Shown here in pieces: positions 50,193-59,714 of a stretch of DNA of 64,000 nt. Location: assembly GCF_002079055.1 (NCBI RefSeq), contig NC_047488.1:434001-498000 (forward strand), in the 5' to 3' direction. Below the pieces are notes generated by a model. The model was not told the origin of the DNA and ran no database searches. It worked only from the letters and a program-made list of their open reading frames with translations. Within the stretch, counting starts at the first letter, position 1, and every line of letters begins with the position of its first letter. Source of the DNA: Saccharomyces paradoxus (lineage: Eukaryota > Ascomycota > Saccharomycetes > Saccharomycetales > Saccharomycetaceae). The translations under genes and the position numbers were made by a program.

Positions 50193-50374
50193 TAGTAAGT
50201 GACTTTAGGATGTTCCTTTATAATTAGTGATTTTACGGAAATTCCAAGAAAGGTATTATGCAAAGATATTTTTTATCATTGGCAGCTTGTCGCTTATATA
50301 TCTTGAGCTGCTCTAGCAAGTCTTCAAATGCATTTGGACGATATTCATGTTCATATTAGGCAGATATCCAATAT

Positions 50375-50381
50375 TGAGTCA
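50375..50381 (-). promoter_or_regulatory. Gcn4 site upstream of LYS2
   Basis: TGAGTCA, 183-189 bp before the LYS2 ATG; fits general amino-acid control. Confidence 0.75.
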
Positions 50382-50391
50382 CACGCGAAAA

Positions 50392-50437
50392 ACCGCCGGA
50401 ATTTTTTTGGGTAAACTGACAACGGAATTCCGCCGGC
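50392..50437 (-). promoter_or_regulatory. Pair of Lys14-like elements upstream of LYS2
   Basis: TCCGGCGGT (minus strand, 50400-50392) and TCCGCCGGC (plus strand, 50429-50437) each match 8 of 9 positions of the Lys14 consensus TCCRNYGGA. They are spaced 37 bp and sit 200-245 bp upstream of the ATG beside the Gcn4 site, where Lys14 is expected to activate under aminoadipate semialdehyde induction. Confidence 0.6.
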
Positions 50438-50653
50438 AAAAATAATGAACAGTTTTCCTCAGTAAAACTGTGTGATTTCTAGAGGCGGTCAGGTCAGTAC
50501 GAAGGAAATCGAATAATCAGTCTTCAAAGAATATATAGATGTAATGAAGGAAGAAAAAAAGGGAAACAAGTAAATATGTTTATATATTGCAGACAGTAAG
50601 TAACTGCCACCCAGGGAGTGTGAGGTGGGCAAGACATTGCTCACTTTTCACGT

Positions 50654-52699
50654 TTAGAAAGCTCTTCCCATAGGAGAAAGCAACTGCTTTCCCTTGTAGT
50701 AATTGATTGTCTTTTCAGCCCTTGACGCGACGCCGTCTGCTGTGAAATCGAACAATTTATAAATTTCAGGCCCCTTACCTGAACGACCAAATTCATCTAG
50801 CCCGAAGGATTGGTGAGCATATTTACCCCAACTTGACGTAGCCAATACTTCAAAGGACATGATTGGAACACCATCTGGCAAAACTGAGAATCTGTATTCC
50901 TCACTTTGTCTGTCGAAAGTATAAAAGTCTGGCAGCGAAACAACTCTTGCCTTGATCCTTTTAGTATCGTATAATTTCTTGGCTGCATCTATAGAAATGG
51001 AAACCTCCGAACCTGTTGATACAAGGATGATATCAGGATTTTCCACGTCATGGATCACATAGCCACCCTTCAAGGCTTTTTCAAAGGAGGAATGTTCCAA
51101 CTGAGGAAGATTCTGTCTTGATAAAGCCACAACAGATGGCGTACGACCAGATTTTATAGCAGAATAGTACGCAGCGGAAGTTTCGTTACCATCGGCGGGT
51201 CTCCATACGTGCATGTTTGGGATAGCCCTCAAGTGAGCTAGGGTTTCAATAGGTTGGTGGGTTGGGCCGTCCTCACCCAGCCCTATAGAGTCATGTGTTG
51301 CAACCCAGATGACCGGATTACCAGACAGGGCGGCTAACCTAACGGCTCCTGCAGCATAAGAGACGAAGTTTAAGAACGTACCACCGTAAGGCTTGTAATT
51401 TGCGCCAAATGCGGAGATACCGTTCATAATGGCTCCCATTCCGTGCTCCCTCACACCGTATCTAATGTATCTTCCTGCATAATTACCTAGTTGAGTAATG
51501 GGAGGTTGGAAGTCTACCGCGCCTTCCCATCTTGTCAGATTCGAAGGCGTCAAATCGGCAGATCCACCGATTAATTCGGGCAAGACTTGGACCATGTTTG
51601 TCAGCACCTGCTGAGATGTCTTTCTTGTTGCCAGAGCATCGTCATCCGAAGTAAACCTCGGTAAGTGCTTTTCCCAACCTTCTGGTAGTTCACCGTTCAA
51701 TCTTCTTTGCAATTCTTTACCTTTCTCTGGGAATTTGGTTTTGTATTCTTCAAACATCCGATCCCATTGTTCATTAAGTTTTTGACCAGGTTCCACAACA
51801 GTCTTCTTGTAGTAATCATACACCTCTTGAGGTACTACAAATGATTTATTCGGGTCGAACCCCCACCTATTTTTCAGCTGTTTCACATCATCTGCTTTTA
51901 AGGCAGAACCATGGACACCAGCAGTGCCCTGTTGTAAGGACCCAAAGCCAATCGTGGTGGTCACCTTGATTATAGTAGGCTTGTCCTTTGATAGTTTTGC
52001 CTTCTCCAAGGCGCTAGAAATAGATCCCATATCGTCATCGCCCTTGTCAACTTCCATGACCTCCCAACCATATGCCTCGTATCTCTTCAAAACATCTTCG
52101 TCAAACGAGTACGAGGTTTTACCGTCAATAGAAATACTATTACTGTCATAAAATGTAATCAAGTTACCCAACTGCAGATGTCCTGCTAGAGAAGAGGTCT
52201 CTGAAGCAACACCCTCTTGTAAGCAACCATCCCCCACAATAGCAAACGTATATGAATCAGAAATGGGGAAACCTTCTTCGTTATAAGTAGCGGCAAAGTT
52301 GGCCTGCGCGATTGCCATACCAACAGCATTTGAGATACCTTGGCCTAATGGACCAGAAGTAATTTCCACCCCTGCTGAGTGGAATTCTGGATGGCCCGGT
52401 GTCCTTGAGTTTACTTGCCTAAACTGCCTTAAGTCTTCAATAGAGTAATCGTATCCTAACAGATGAAGCATAGAGTACAGAAGAGCGCATGAATGTCCAT
52501 TCGATAGGACAAACCTGTCTCTGTTGATCCAATGTTCATTGTTGGGGTTACAACGCAATTGCTTAAAAATTACATGGGCCACAGGAGCCAATCCTAGTGG
52601 TGCACCTGGATGGCCAGATTGCGCGCTTTCCACTTGGTCAACCGAAAGCAACCTCAAAGTGGAAACGGCAAGTTTATCAATATCGGAGAACTGTGCCAT
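50654..52699 (-). CDS. TKL2: Transketolase 2
   Basis: Minor thiamine-diphosphate transketolase isozyme of the non-oxidative pentose phosphate pathway; moves two-carbon units between ketoses and aldoses, in the cytosol. It has 681 residues. The TPP-binding motif is GDGCLQEG at 156-163, with Asn186 closing the site (LITFYDSNSISIDG). The pyrimidine domain carries the catalytic glutamate in VREHGMG near 418. The substrate-phosphate-binding arginine and histidine segments (SNGHS, ATHDSIGLGEDGPTHQP) are present. It is the isozyme rather than TKL1 because of its position between LYS2 and TEF2. Confidence 0.97.
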   Translation of the reverse strand: MAQFSDIDKLAVSTLRLLSVDQVESAQSGHPGAPLGLAPVAHVIFKQLRCNPNNEHWINRDRFVLSNGHSCALLYSMLHLLGYDYSIEDLRQFRQVNSRTPGHPEFHSAGVEITSGPLGQGISNAVGMAIAQANFAATYNEEGFPISDSYTFAIVGDGCLQEGVASETSSLAGHLQLGNLITFYDSNSISIDGKTSYSFDEDVLKRYEAYGWEVMEVDKGDDDMGSISSALEKAKLSKDKPTIIKVTTTIGFGSLQQGTAGVHGSALKADDVKQLKNRWGFDPNKSFVVPQEVYDYYKKTVVEPGQKLNEQWDRMFEEYKTKFPEKGKELQRRLNGELPEGWEKHLPRFTSDDDALATRKTSQQVLTNMVQVLPELIGGSADLTPSNLTRWEGAVDFQPPITQLGNYAGRYIRYGVREHGMGAIMNGISAFGANYKPYGGTFLNFVSYAAGAVRLAALSGNPVIWVATHDSIGLGEDGPTHQPIETLAHLRAIPNMHVWRPADGNETSAAYYSAIKSGRTPSVVALSRQNLPQLEHSSFEKALKGGYVIHDVENPDIILVSTGSEVSISIDAAKKLYDTKRIKARVVSLPDFYTFDRQSEEYRFSVLPDGVPIMSFEVLATSSWGKYAHQSFGLDEFGRSGKGPEIYKLFDFTADGVASRAEKTINYYKGKQLLSPMGRAF

Positions 52700-53358
52700 T
52701 ACTTTTCTTTTTTTTTGTTTAACTAGATATAACCGTCTACGCAGAGATTACAAATCAAGGAATATATTGGGGGAGAACCTGATAGAATGGACGATTGAAA
52801 TCAAAGGAAAAATTCAGTATTCTTACACTCGTTTATATACCCGAACATGACCTGATTTACTTTCTTGACATTGAGTAAAGCTCCCTATATTCGACACTCC
52901 TTATTTGGCACTCCTCTCAACAAGGAGAAGTAGAAGGTGTTCCTTAATGCTACCCTTTAAACCTGGGGAGACGAGCTTGCCCTTCTTGTCATCGCCAATA
53001 TGACGAGAAAAGTAAAACATGCAGAATAAGGTCCACCCACACATTCCGAGAAATGACGTTATATATTCCGTTCCCTATTCGAAACATGGCACATATGAAT
53101 CAAAAGTAAATTATTTCCAGCATAGGAGAGAGAGGGGTACTGCTAAGAATTGAGTTTAAAGCAAGTGAGAATAACCATACGAATATATATATATATATTA
53201 CTGTCTTATAATTATAAAAAGAGGGCGACGCTTCGTAGTTAATCAGGGAAGGTGATCATTTTATTATGTCGTAGCTTTTTTAATCGCCCGATTTTCCATT
53301 GTTTTATCAATCGTGTTGAAGCTGGTGTGTGGTGAGTTCACTACTGGTGTCTTTATAC

Positions 53359-53399
<41 letters not shown>
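53359..53399. repeat. (TA)n-(TG)13 compound microsatellite
   Basis: A TA run at about 53359-53373 passes directly into 27 nt of alternating TG. Alternating purine-pyrimidine of this kind can form Z-DNA. It lies about 115 bp upstream of the Rap1 sites of TEF2. Confidence 0.9.
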
Positions 53400-53495
53400 T
53401 CTTGTACGTCATAGATGTCAAACGCAGGCGCTTCCTTTTGCCGCTTGTGACCACATCAAAACGGGATTTGTCGAGACCGCCTAGGTACGGATTAT

Positions 53496-53525
53496 GCCCC
53501 GTACATTATATATCACCCACACATT
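53496..53525 (+). promoter_or_regulatory. Rap1 sites (UASrpg) of TEF2
   Basis: CACCCACACATT at 53514-53525 matches the Rap1 consensus, and GCCCCGTACATT at about 53495-53506 is a second, weaker match. They lie about 425-455 bp upstream of the TEF2 ATG, as in ribosomal-protein-type promoters. Confidence 0.75.
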
Positions 53526-53949
53526 TATAAAACCCACACCGCCGTCAGCTACCTGCAGGGTTGTTTGTGACGCTGTCGTACAAGAGAACGTGGGAACTCT
53601 ATGATCCCACCAAAAAAGAAAAGAAATACGAGTTGCTGACAGAAACCTCAAGAAAAAAATTTTCTTCTTCGACTATGCTGGAGGTAGAAATGATCGAGCC
53701 GGTAGTTAACTATATATAGCTTAATTAGTTCCATCACCTTCTTTTCTGGTGCCGCTCCTTCTAGTGCTATTTCTGGCTTTTTCTAATTTTTTTTTTTTTT
53801 CATTTTTTCTTTCTCCCTTTCTAATATATAAATTCTCTTGCGTTTGCATTTTTCCTCTCTATTTGTTCTATTCGTTTATTCCCTTCTAGGTTTCTTTTAA
53901 GGATTATTTGTGTTTAGGAATAGAGTCAACGAACTATAATTAACTAAAC

Positions 53950-55326
53950 ATGGGTAAAGAGAAGTCTCACATTAACGTTGTCGTTATCGGTCATGTCGAT
54001 TCTGGTAAGTCTACCACTACCGGTCATTTGATTTACAAGTGTGGTGGTATTGACAAGAGAACCATCGAAAAGTTCGAAAAGGAAGCCGCTGAATTAGGTA
54101 AGGGTTCTTTCAAGTACGCTTGGGTTTTGGACAAGTTAAAGGCTGAAAGAGAAAGAGGTATCACTATCGATATTGCTTTGTGGAAGTTCGAAACTCCAAA
54201 GTACCAAGTTACCGTTATTGATGCTCCAGGTCACAGAGATTTCATCAAGAACATGATTACTGGTACTTCTCAAGCTGACTGTGCTATCTTGATTATTGCT
54301 GGTGGTGTCGGTGAATTCGAAGCCGGTATCTCTAAGGATGGTCAAACCAGAGAACACGCTTTGTTGGCTTTCACCTTGGGTGTTAGACAATTGATTGTTG
54401 CTGTCAACAAGATGGACTCCGTCAAATGGGACGAATCCAGATTCCAAGAAATTGTCAAGGAAACTGCCAACTTTATCAAGAAGGTTGGTTACAACCCAAA
54501 GACTGTTCCATTCGTCCCAATCTCTGGTTGGAACGGTGACAACATGATTGAAGCTACCACCAACGCTCCATGGTACAAGGGTTGGGAAAAGGAAACCAAG
54601 GCCGGTGTCGTCAAGGGTAAGACCTTGTTGGAAGCCATTGACGCCATTGAACAACCATCTAGACCAACTGACAAGCCATTGAGATTGCCATTGCAAGATG
54701 TTTACAAGATTGGTGGTATCGGTACTGTGCCAGTCGGTAGAGTTGAAACCGGTGTTATCAAGCCAGGTATGGTTGTTACTTTCGCCCCAGCCGGTGTTAC
54801 CACTGAAGTCAAGTCCGTTGAAATGCATCACGAACAATTGGAACAAGGTGTTCCAGGTGACAACGTTGGTTTCAACGTCAAGAATGTTTCCGTCAAGGAA
54901 ATCAGAAGAGGTAACGTCTGTGGTGACTCCAAGAACGATCCACCAAAGGGTTGTGCTTCTTTCAACGCTACCGTCATTGTTTTGAACCATCCAGGTCAAA
55001 TCTCTGCTGGTTACTCTCCAGTTTTGGATTGTCACACTGCTCACATTGCTTGTAGATTCGACGAATTGTTGGAAAAGAACGACAGAAGATCCGGTAAGAA
55101 ATTGGAAGACCATCCAAAGTTCTTGAAGTCCGGTGACGCTGCTTTGGTCAAGTTCGTTCCATCTAAGCCAATGTGTGTTGAAGCTTTCAGTGAATACCCA
55201 CCATTAGGTAGATTCGCTGTCAGAGACATGAGACAAACTGTCGCTGTCGGTGTTATCAAGTCTGTCGACAAGACTGAAAAGGCCGCTAAGGTTACCAAGG
55301 CTGCTCAAAAGGCTGCTAAGAAATAA
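53950..55326 (+). CDS. TEF2: Translation elongation factor eEF1A
   Basis: GTPase that delivers aminoacyl-tRNA to the ribosomal A site; also bundles actin. It has 458 residues, identical to S. cerevisiae Tef1/Tef2 as recalled. The G-domain motifs are GHVDSGKST (14-22), DAPGH (91-95) and NKMD (153-156); beta-barrel domains II and III follow, and the tail is Lys/Ala-rich ([12 protein letters not shown]). The coding sequence is strongly biased to preferred yeast codons (GGT, GTC, AAG, TTG), unlike its neighbours, as expected for one of the most highly expressed genes. The bias also opens a long false frame on the opposite strand. Paralogue TEF1 lies elsewhere. Confidence 0.99.
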   Translation: MGKEKSHINVVVIGHVDSGKSTTTGHLIYKCGGIDKRTIEKFEKEAAELGKGSFKYAWVLDKLKAERERGITIDIALWKFETPKYQVTVIDAPGHRDFIKNMITGTSQADCAILIIAGGVGEFEAGISKDGQTREHALLAFTLGVRQLIVAVNKMDSVKWDESRFQEIVKETANFIKKVGYNPKTVPFVPISGWNGDNMIEATTNAPWYKGWEKETKAGVVKGKTLLEAIDAIEQPSRPTDKPLRLPLQDVYKIGGIGTVPVGRVETGVIKPGMVVTFAPAGVTTEVKSVEMHHEQLEQGVPGDNVGFNVKNVSVKEIRRGNVCGDSKNDPPKGCASFNATVIVLNHPGQISAGYSPVLDCHTAHIACRFDELLEKNDRRSGKKLEDHPKFLKSGDAALVKFVPSKPMCVEAFSEYPPLGRFAVRDMRQTVAVGVIKSVDKTEKAAKVTKAAQKAAKK

Positions 55327-55615
55327 GAGTAATAATTATTGCTTCCATATAATATTTTTATATACCTCTTATTTTTATGTATTAGTTAATTAAGTATTTT
55401 TATCTATGTGCTTATCATTTCTTTTCACATAGTGGGGTCTGTGTTTTCTTCCTCATCTGACAATTTGTCCTTCATCTCGTTGTTAGTTAAGTAAGAGGCT
55501 TTTTTATAAGATGAAAGAGGGAAGATTTTGAAGTAAACTCCACTTTACTCAAAAACTAAGAAAAAACGAAAAAGGTAGTACCAATAAAACGCAGTCACCC
55601 AAACCTAAAGAAGCT

Positions 55616-56608
55616 ATGTCAGCGTATGTGCATACCTTGTAATTCACGTTTCTAAAATCTTCGTTCTACTAACATTCTCTTTATCTAAACTGTATGACCA
55701 ATAAAAACAGACTGTACTTTCAAAATTTACCCAATAGGCCAGTAAATAAAGAAAATTATACCAGATTGCTTTTGAAGTACATCAATCCCAACAACAAGTA
55801 TGCTATAAATTCATCATTGCCCCTTCCTCGCAACAAATTGCTAACGGCTCAAACGGATTCACAACCGCTCATGTTACTAGATGATCAAATAGGCCTTCTC
55901 GAAGTTTCCATTTCAAGGTCATCAAAGATGTCGAACCAGGCATTTTTAACTTTTGCCACTCAAGATGAAGCAAATGGGTTTCTAAACAAATATACGACAA
56001 CAGAATTAAAGTTCCAGGGTCGTAAAATTAGAATAGAAAAGGCTCGAACAAACTCGTTGTTGGGTCTTTCAATAGAAATGCAAAAAAAAAAAAAGAATGG
56101 AAAAGACCACTACCTTGGCTTGAAGAAGGTACTTAAAACAAGAAAACTTAAACGCAAGTTACGCAGTGATGATATGTACGCGAAGAAGTTCAAGCTTAAG
56201 AGGCAAGTTAGACGTCTGAAGCATAAGCTGAGATTGAAAAAAATAGAAGAGGCTGAGATCAATAAAATTGTTAAAGAATTCAAAACTCATAGATTGGAAA
56301 ATATACAGTCTCAACAAGAGAAGCCAAAACAATCACAGGAACCTCTTAAGCGGGCCAAAGTTTCAGATACAATGGAAAACCCACCGAACAAAGTTCTTCT
56401 TGTGCAAAATTTACCAAGCGGCACTACAGAGCAGTTATTATCACAAATATTTGGCAATGAAGCCCTAGTTGAAATCAGATTAGTTAGCGTTCGAAACCTA
56501 GCTTTCGTCGAATACCGAACCGTTACTGATGCTACGAAAATGAAGAATCAGTTGGGCTCTATTTATAAGCTACAAAACAGCGATGTTACCATAGGATTTG
56601 CTAAGTAG
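55616..56608 (+). CDS. MUD1: U1 snRNP A protein Mud1 (one intron)
   Basis: Yeast U1A homologue, a non-essential U1 snRNP protein that helps commit pre-mRNA to splicing. Exon 1 is only 8 nt (55616-55623, ATGTCAGC) and exon 2 runs 55711-56608; joining gives MSALYFQNLPNRP, as in S. cerevisiae, and 301 residues in total. RNP motifs: RRM1, diverged, at about 3-115 (LYFQNLP, then NQAFLTFATQDEA), a basic Lys/Arg-rich linker (130-205), and RRM2 at about 225-301 (KVLLVQNLPSGTT, NLAFVEYRTV). The ATG at 55694 lies inside the intron and is not the start. The linker diverges quickly from S. cerevisiae. Confidence 0.95.
55624..55710 (+). other. MUD1 intron
   Basis: 87 nt. Consensus donor GTATGT, consensus branch TACTAAC at 55667-55673, acceptor CAG at 55708-55710. 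It splits the third codon (GC|A). Confidence 0.95.
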
Positions 56609-56718
56609 AATCCTTTGAGGGGAGGTACACCTTAAATAAAGAATCCCAAAGATAGATTGAATAATGGTTTTCATTATGAATAAATATGTATTTACAAGCT
56701 TAAGAAATGATATGCTCT

Positions 56719-57207
56719 TTACTTACCAAATATTACAGTTCTCATTGCTGTGAGTAGACTTTCCTTTTTCTTACCGTCAACGGCATCTATTAGTCGTTGA
56801 TAATAATGGGGATTTCCCGCAGGTTTATAAAGCTTATCGCCAATATCGTAATAGTTTCTGAATTTATTACTCATTATAGTGCCCAAGGCACGAATTTGCT
56901 CGTTGATACTTTCTTCCGTGAACTTTTCATCGACCATTTTATTTTGAATTTTAGCTAACATCTCCTTATTTAGCCCTAATGGGCCTGAAGTTCTATTAAT
57001 AATACTCTTTATTTCATCTAAAGAGGGTTTTTTCTCTTTTATAGATTTTCCTTTGTCATCTACATTGGGTAAGCCCGCTACACGTCTATATCTTGCTATT
57101 TGTACATCCTTGAATGAGACCAAGTGGGGTATACGATCCTTTGGATATTTCTCCAGTAAATTAACTAATTTTTTAGCTGAATCCTTGACGGCCTGAGGAG
57201 AAGACAT
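56719..57207 (-). CDS. CBP6: Mitochondrial cytochrome b translation/assembly factor Cbp6
   Basis: Works with Cbp3 at the mitoribosome tunnel exit to activate COB mRNA translation and to hold newly made cytochrome b for complex III assembly; equivalent to UQCC2. It has 162 residues, the S. cerevisiae length. Basic and helical throughout (SAKKLVNLLEKYPKDRIPHLVSFK), with no clear cleavable presequence beyond the Ser/Lys-rich N-terminus. It converges with MUD1, 110 bp apart, and GRS1 lies upstream on the same strand. Confidence 0.95.
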   Translation of the reverse strand: MSSPQAVKDSAKKLVNLLEKYPKDRIPHLVSFKDVQIARYRRVAGLPNVDDKGKSIKEKKPSLDEIKSIINRTSGPLGLNKEMLAKIQNKMVDEKFTEESINEQIRALGTIMSNKFRNYYDIGDKLYKPAGNPHYYQRLIDAVDGKKKESLLTAMRTVIFGK

Positions 57208-57647
57208 TTTGGCAGTTACTTATAGGACACGCAGTTTATTTGGTGATCCTGTATAGAGAGTTGTTCAGAAGGATTCCTTTTTTTTCTTCTTGTAATGATG
57301 CAATTACAGGAAAAGTTGATGTACGTTAATGTTTTGGCCCCTACAAGGCCGGAAATCTTTCGCTTTTTCTTGACATCATTTTTTTTTTTTACTTCTCCGA
57401 CCATGCGCAGAGTTACTATGAGAATTACAAATAGCTGTAAGGTATGGCTAAATATACAGCTGCCGTAATTGTTGCATTTCGTTTATGAACTCCCAAGATA
57501 AGTGTGTTAATAGAAAGTACATAACCACATCTTGTCATACGTAATAGTAGTTAACAAATTATATATACATACATACATGTATACATTTCTCGCTTCGTTT
57601 TTTAATTTACATGTTTGGCGATATATAGTTAAAATTAAGTCATTTAT
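57208..57647. other. GRS1 3' region and CBP6 promoter
   Basis: 440 bp with A/T runs (57378-57390 T-rich) and a TATATA/CATACATACAT stretch near 57561-57577 that probably serves GRS1 3'-end formation. No gene seen. Confidence 0.6.
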
Positions 57648-59645
57648 TTAGTCAGTTTCAGCTTCAGCTTGGGCGACAAAAGGAGTCAAGCCCTTAGTAC
57701 CTTCTTCCCAAGAAGCACCATTGTAAGTAATATCGCGGATGGCCTTGATGACATTTTCGACAGAACCTCTAACTTGCTTGGTAGAATCTCTTTCTCTCAA
57801 AGTGACGGAATGGTCTTTAGCAGATTCAAAGTCAATGGTAACACCAAATGGAGTACCTAGTTCATCATTACGAGCATACCTTTTACCAATGGAAACACCA
57901 GAGTCATCAATCTTGAATGGGATTTGAGACTTTCTTAAGATCTTGGAGACTTCAGTAGTAACAGGAACTAAATCTTTGTGGTTAGATAAGGGAACCAACA
58001 GAACCTTTGTTGGAGCAACCAAAGGTGGGAAGGAGAGGACACTTCTAGCATTGTCTTCTGGTCTGTTCCAGAAAGAGTGCTCAAAAACCGAGTAGATGAT
58101 ACGACCAATACCAAAAGATGGTTCAATAACACTAGGAACGTATTCTCTAACGTGTTCAACCTTTGTTCTTTGTTCGATTTTAACCAATTTATCGTCCAAC
58201 TCGACTTCACCATCAATACCATCAACCTTTATAGTAAACTTGCCGTCTGCCTTCAATAACTCAGCTTTAGAAGCCAAATCATCTTGAGACATATTCAATA
58301 AGTGGGATTCAACCTTTGGTGCATCTTTTCTGAATTTTGGACCGAACAATTTCTTCGTCAAATCAATTTCCCATTTTGTGACTTCAATTGGATTCTCTAA
58401 TTTTTGTCTAACAACCAATTTTTCTTTGGTCTTTTTGGAATGAACAGTTAAATCGTAAGCAGATCTATCAGCACATCCGACACATTCAATCCACCCATAT
58501 GAGGTTTTCAATTCACCATCCCAACAGTCAGCGGCATAGTGCGCCATTTCATTGGCCATATGTTGACGGAATCTCAACTTGGATTCGTCAACACCAATTT
58601 TCATCAGAAATTGGTAAATTCTAGCAATAAAGTAACCCAAAGTTTCATTATCAACCATCCTCGAAGCAACTGCTTCACCAACAGTCTTGACAATTGGTTC
58701 AGTAGAACCAGCTTCTTGGACGTCACGAGGTAAAAAGGAAAGCTTGATGTCTTTGATCTCATTGAATTTTGGATGAGATTTATCTAATGGGTCAACGAAA
58801 TGCTCAATTTCTGCCATTAAAAATTCACGAACTCTTAATAAACCAGCCCTTGGGGAAATCTCATTTCTAAATGATTTACCAATAGAGGCAGAAGCAAAGG
58901 GAGTCTTACTGTTGTTAAATTCTAATAATTTGTTAAAGTTCAAGAATTGACCTTGGGCAGTTTCTGGTCTTAAGTAACCCTTCAATTGACCAGATGGACC
59001 AATAGCAGTTTCAAACATCAGATTGAAAGCTTTTGGAGATTCTAAAGTTTCTCCAGTGACTGGATTACCGATATCGTATTTTTCCATTAAGTCACCTAAT
59101 TCTGGGCCAGAATAACCGTCAATTTTGGCCAAAATTTCTTCATATTCTTTGACAACATCGTCATCCAATTTTACTGCCTTAATTTGTTTAACCTTCTTCT
59201 TTCTCTTCTTCTTTTCGGCATCGTCCTTAGCAGCTGCATTAGCATCCTCGACTAAACCTCTAGCTTCTTGATCACCTTTTAAGCGAGCTTCTAAGACTTC
59301 TTCGACTAAATGGTCAGCTCTAAAAATCTCACCAGTCTTCAAATCTCTACACATCCAGTCAGAAAATTTGTCGACATGACCTGATGTCTTCAAAACTTCA
59401 TATGGAGTTAACATAGTACAGTCGACTTCCAACATATCCTCTTCTAAAATAAAATGCTTTCTCCAGGCATCAACGATGTTATTTTGGAATGCACAACCTG
59501 GTGGACCATAGTCATATAAACCAGAAACCCCACCGTACAAGTCAAAAGCTGGGGCATAAAAAAATCTTCCTCTCAAAACACTTTCTAACTGTTCTCTGTT
59601 AAATGGAACAGCGGCTCTAGCCTTCTTGATATCTTCCACACTCAT
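57648..59645 (-). CDS. GRS1: Glycyl-tRNA synthetase, cytosolic form (plus in-frame mitochondrial leader)
   Basis: Class II synthetase charging both cytosolic and mitochondrial tRNA-Gly; also affects mRNA 3'-end formation in S. cerevisiae. The ATG at 59645 gives 665 residues (MSVEDIKKAR...). Landmarks: N-terminal helical and catalytic entry (GGVSGLYDYGPPG), a Lys-rich insertion (KKKRKKKVKQIK) near 140-155, motif 2 FRNEISPRAGLLRVREF, motif 3 GIGRIIYSVFEHSF, and a C-terminal anticodon-binding domain (about 555-665). The frame continues upstream without a stop for 38 codons; translation from a TTG at 59714-59712 adds 23 residues rich in Arg, Lys, Ser and Phe, a mitochondrial presequence. Confidence 0.98.
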   Translation of the reverse strand: MSVEDIKKARAAVPFNREQLESVLRGRFFYAPAFDLYGGVSGLYDYGPPGCAFQNNIVDAWRKHFILEEDMLEVDCTMLTPYEVLKTSGHVDKFSDWMCRDLKTGEIFRADHLVEEVLEARLKGDQEARGLVEDANAAAKDDAEKKKRKKKVKQIKAVKLDDDVVKEYEEILAKIDGYSGPELGDLMEKYDIGNPVTGETLESPKAFNLMFETAIGPSGQLKGYLRPETAQGQFLNFNKLLEFNNSKTPFASASIGKSFRNEISPRAGLLRVREFLMAEIEHFVDPLDKSHPKFNEIKDIKLSFLPRDVQEAGSTEPIVKTVGEAVASRMVDNETLGYFIARIYQFLMKIGVDESKLRFRQHMANEMAHYAADCWDGELKTSYGWIECVGCADRSAYDLTVHSKKTKEKLVVRQKLENPIEVTKWEIDLTKKLFGPKFRKDAPKVESHLLNMSQDDLASKAELLKADGKFTIKVDGIDGEVELDDKLVKIEQRTKVEHVREYVPSVIEPSFGIGRIIYSVFEHSFWNRPEDNARSVLSFPPLVAPTKVLLVPLSNHKDLVPVTTEVSKILRKSQIPFKIDDSGVSIGKRYARNDELGTPFGVTIDFESAKDHSVTLRERDSTKQVRGSVENVIKAIRDITYNGASWEEGTKGLTPFVAQAEAETD

Positions 59646-59714
59646 TCTTTTAATCTTAACCGATTTTTTAACAATCTGAGAGTAAAATCGTCTACTGATA
59701 TTAAAGAACGACAA
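59646..59714 (-). CDS. GRS1: TTG-initiated mitochondrial presequence of GRS1
   Basis: 23 in-frame codons directly upstream of the cytosolic ATG, reading LSFFNISRRFYSQIVKKSVK and on to the ATG. No acidic residue, many Arg/Lys/Ser and hydrophobics: a good amphipathic import signal. No in-frame ATG exists upstream, so the mitochondrial form must start at a non-AUG codon; S. cerevisiae is known to use TTG here. Confidence 0.8.

Larger units (their letters stand above)
52700..53949. other. TKL2-TEF2 divergent promoter region
   Basis: 1,250 bp. The TEF2 side holds Rap1 sites, a TATATATA at 53711-53718, long T-runs at 53787-53800 and a pyrimidine-rich leader. The middle has TA and TG microsatellites. 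The TKL2 side shows nothing I can name, and there is no gene. Confidence 0.65.

Noticed and set aside
54136-55113. 325-codon minus-strand frame opposite TEF2
   Set aside because: It is produced by the extreme codon bias of TEF2; the same shadow frame is known opposite highly expressed yeast genes and is not a gene.
55694-55710. ATG at 55694 as the MUD1 start
   Set aside because: It lies between a consensus branch site and a CAG acceptor; the spliced model gives MSALYFQNLP, the known N-terminus.
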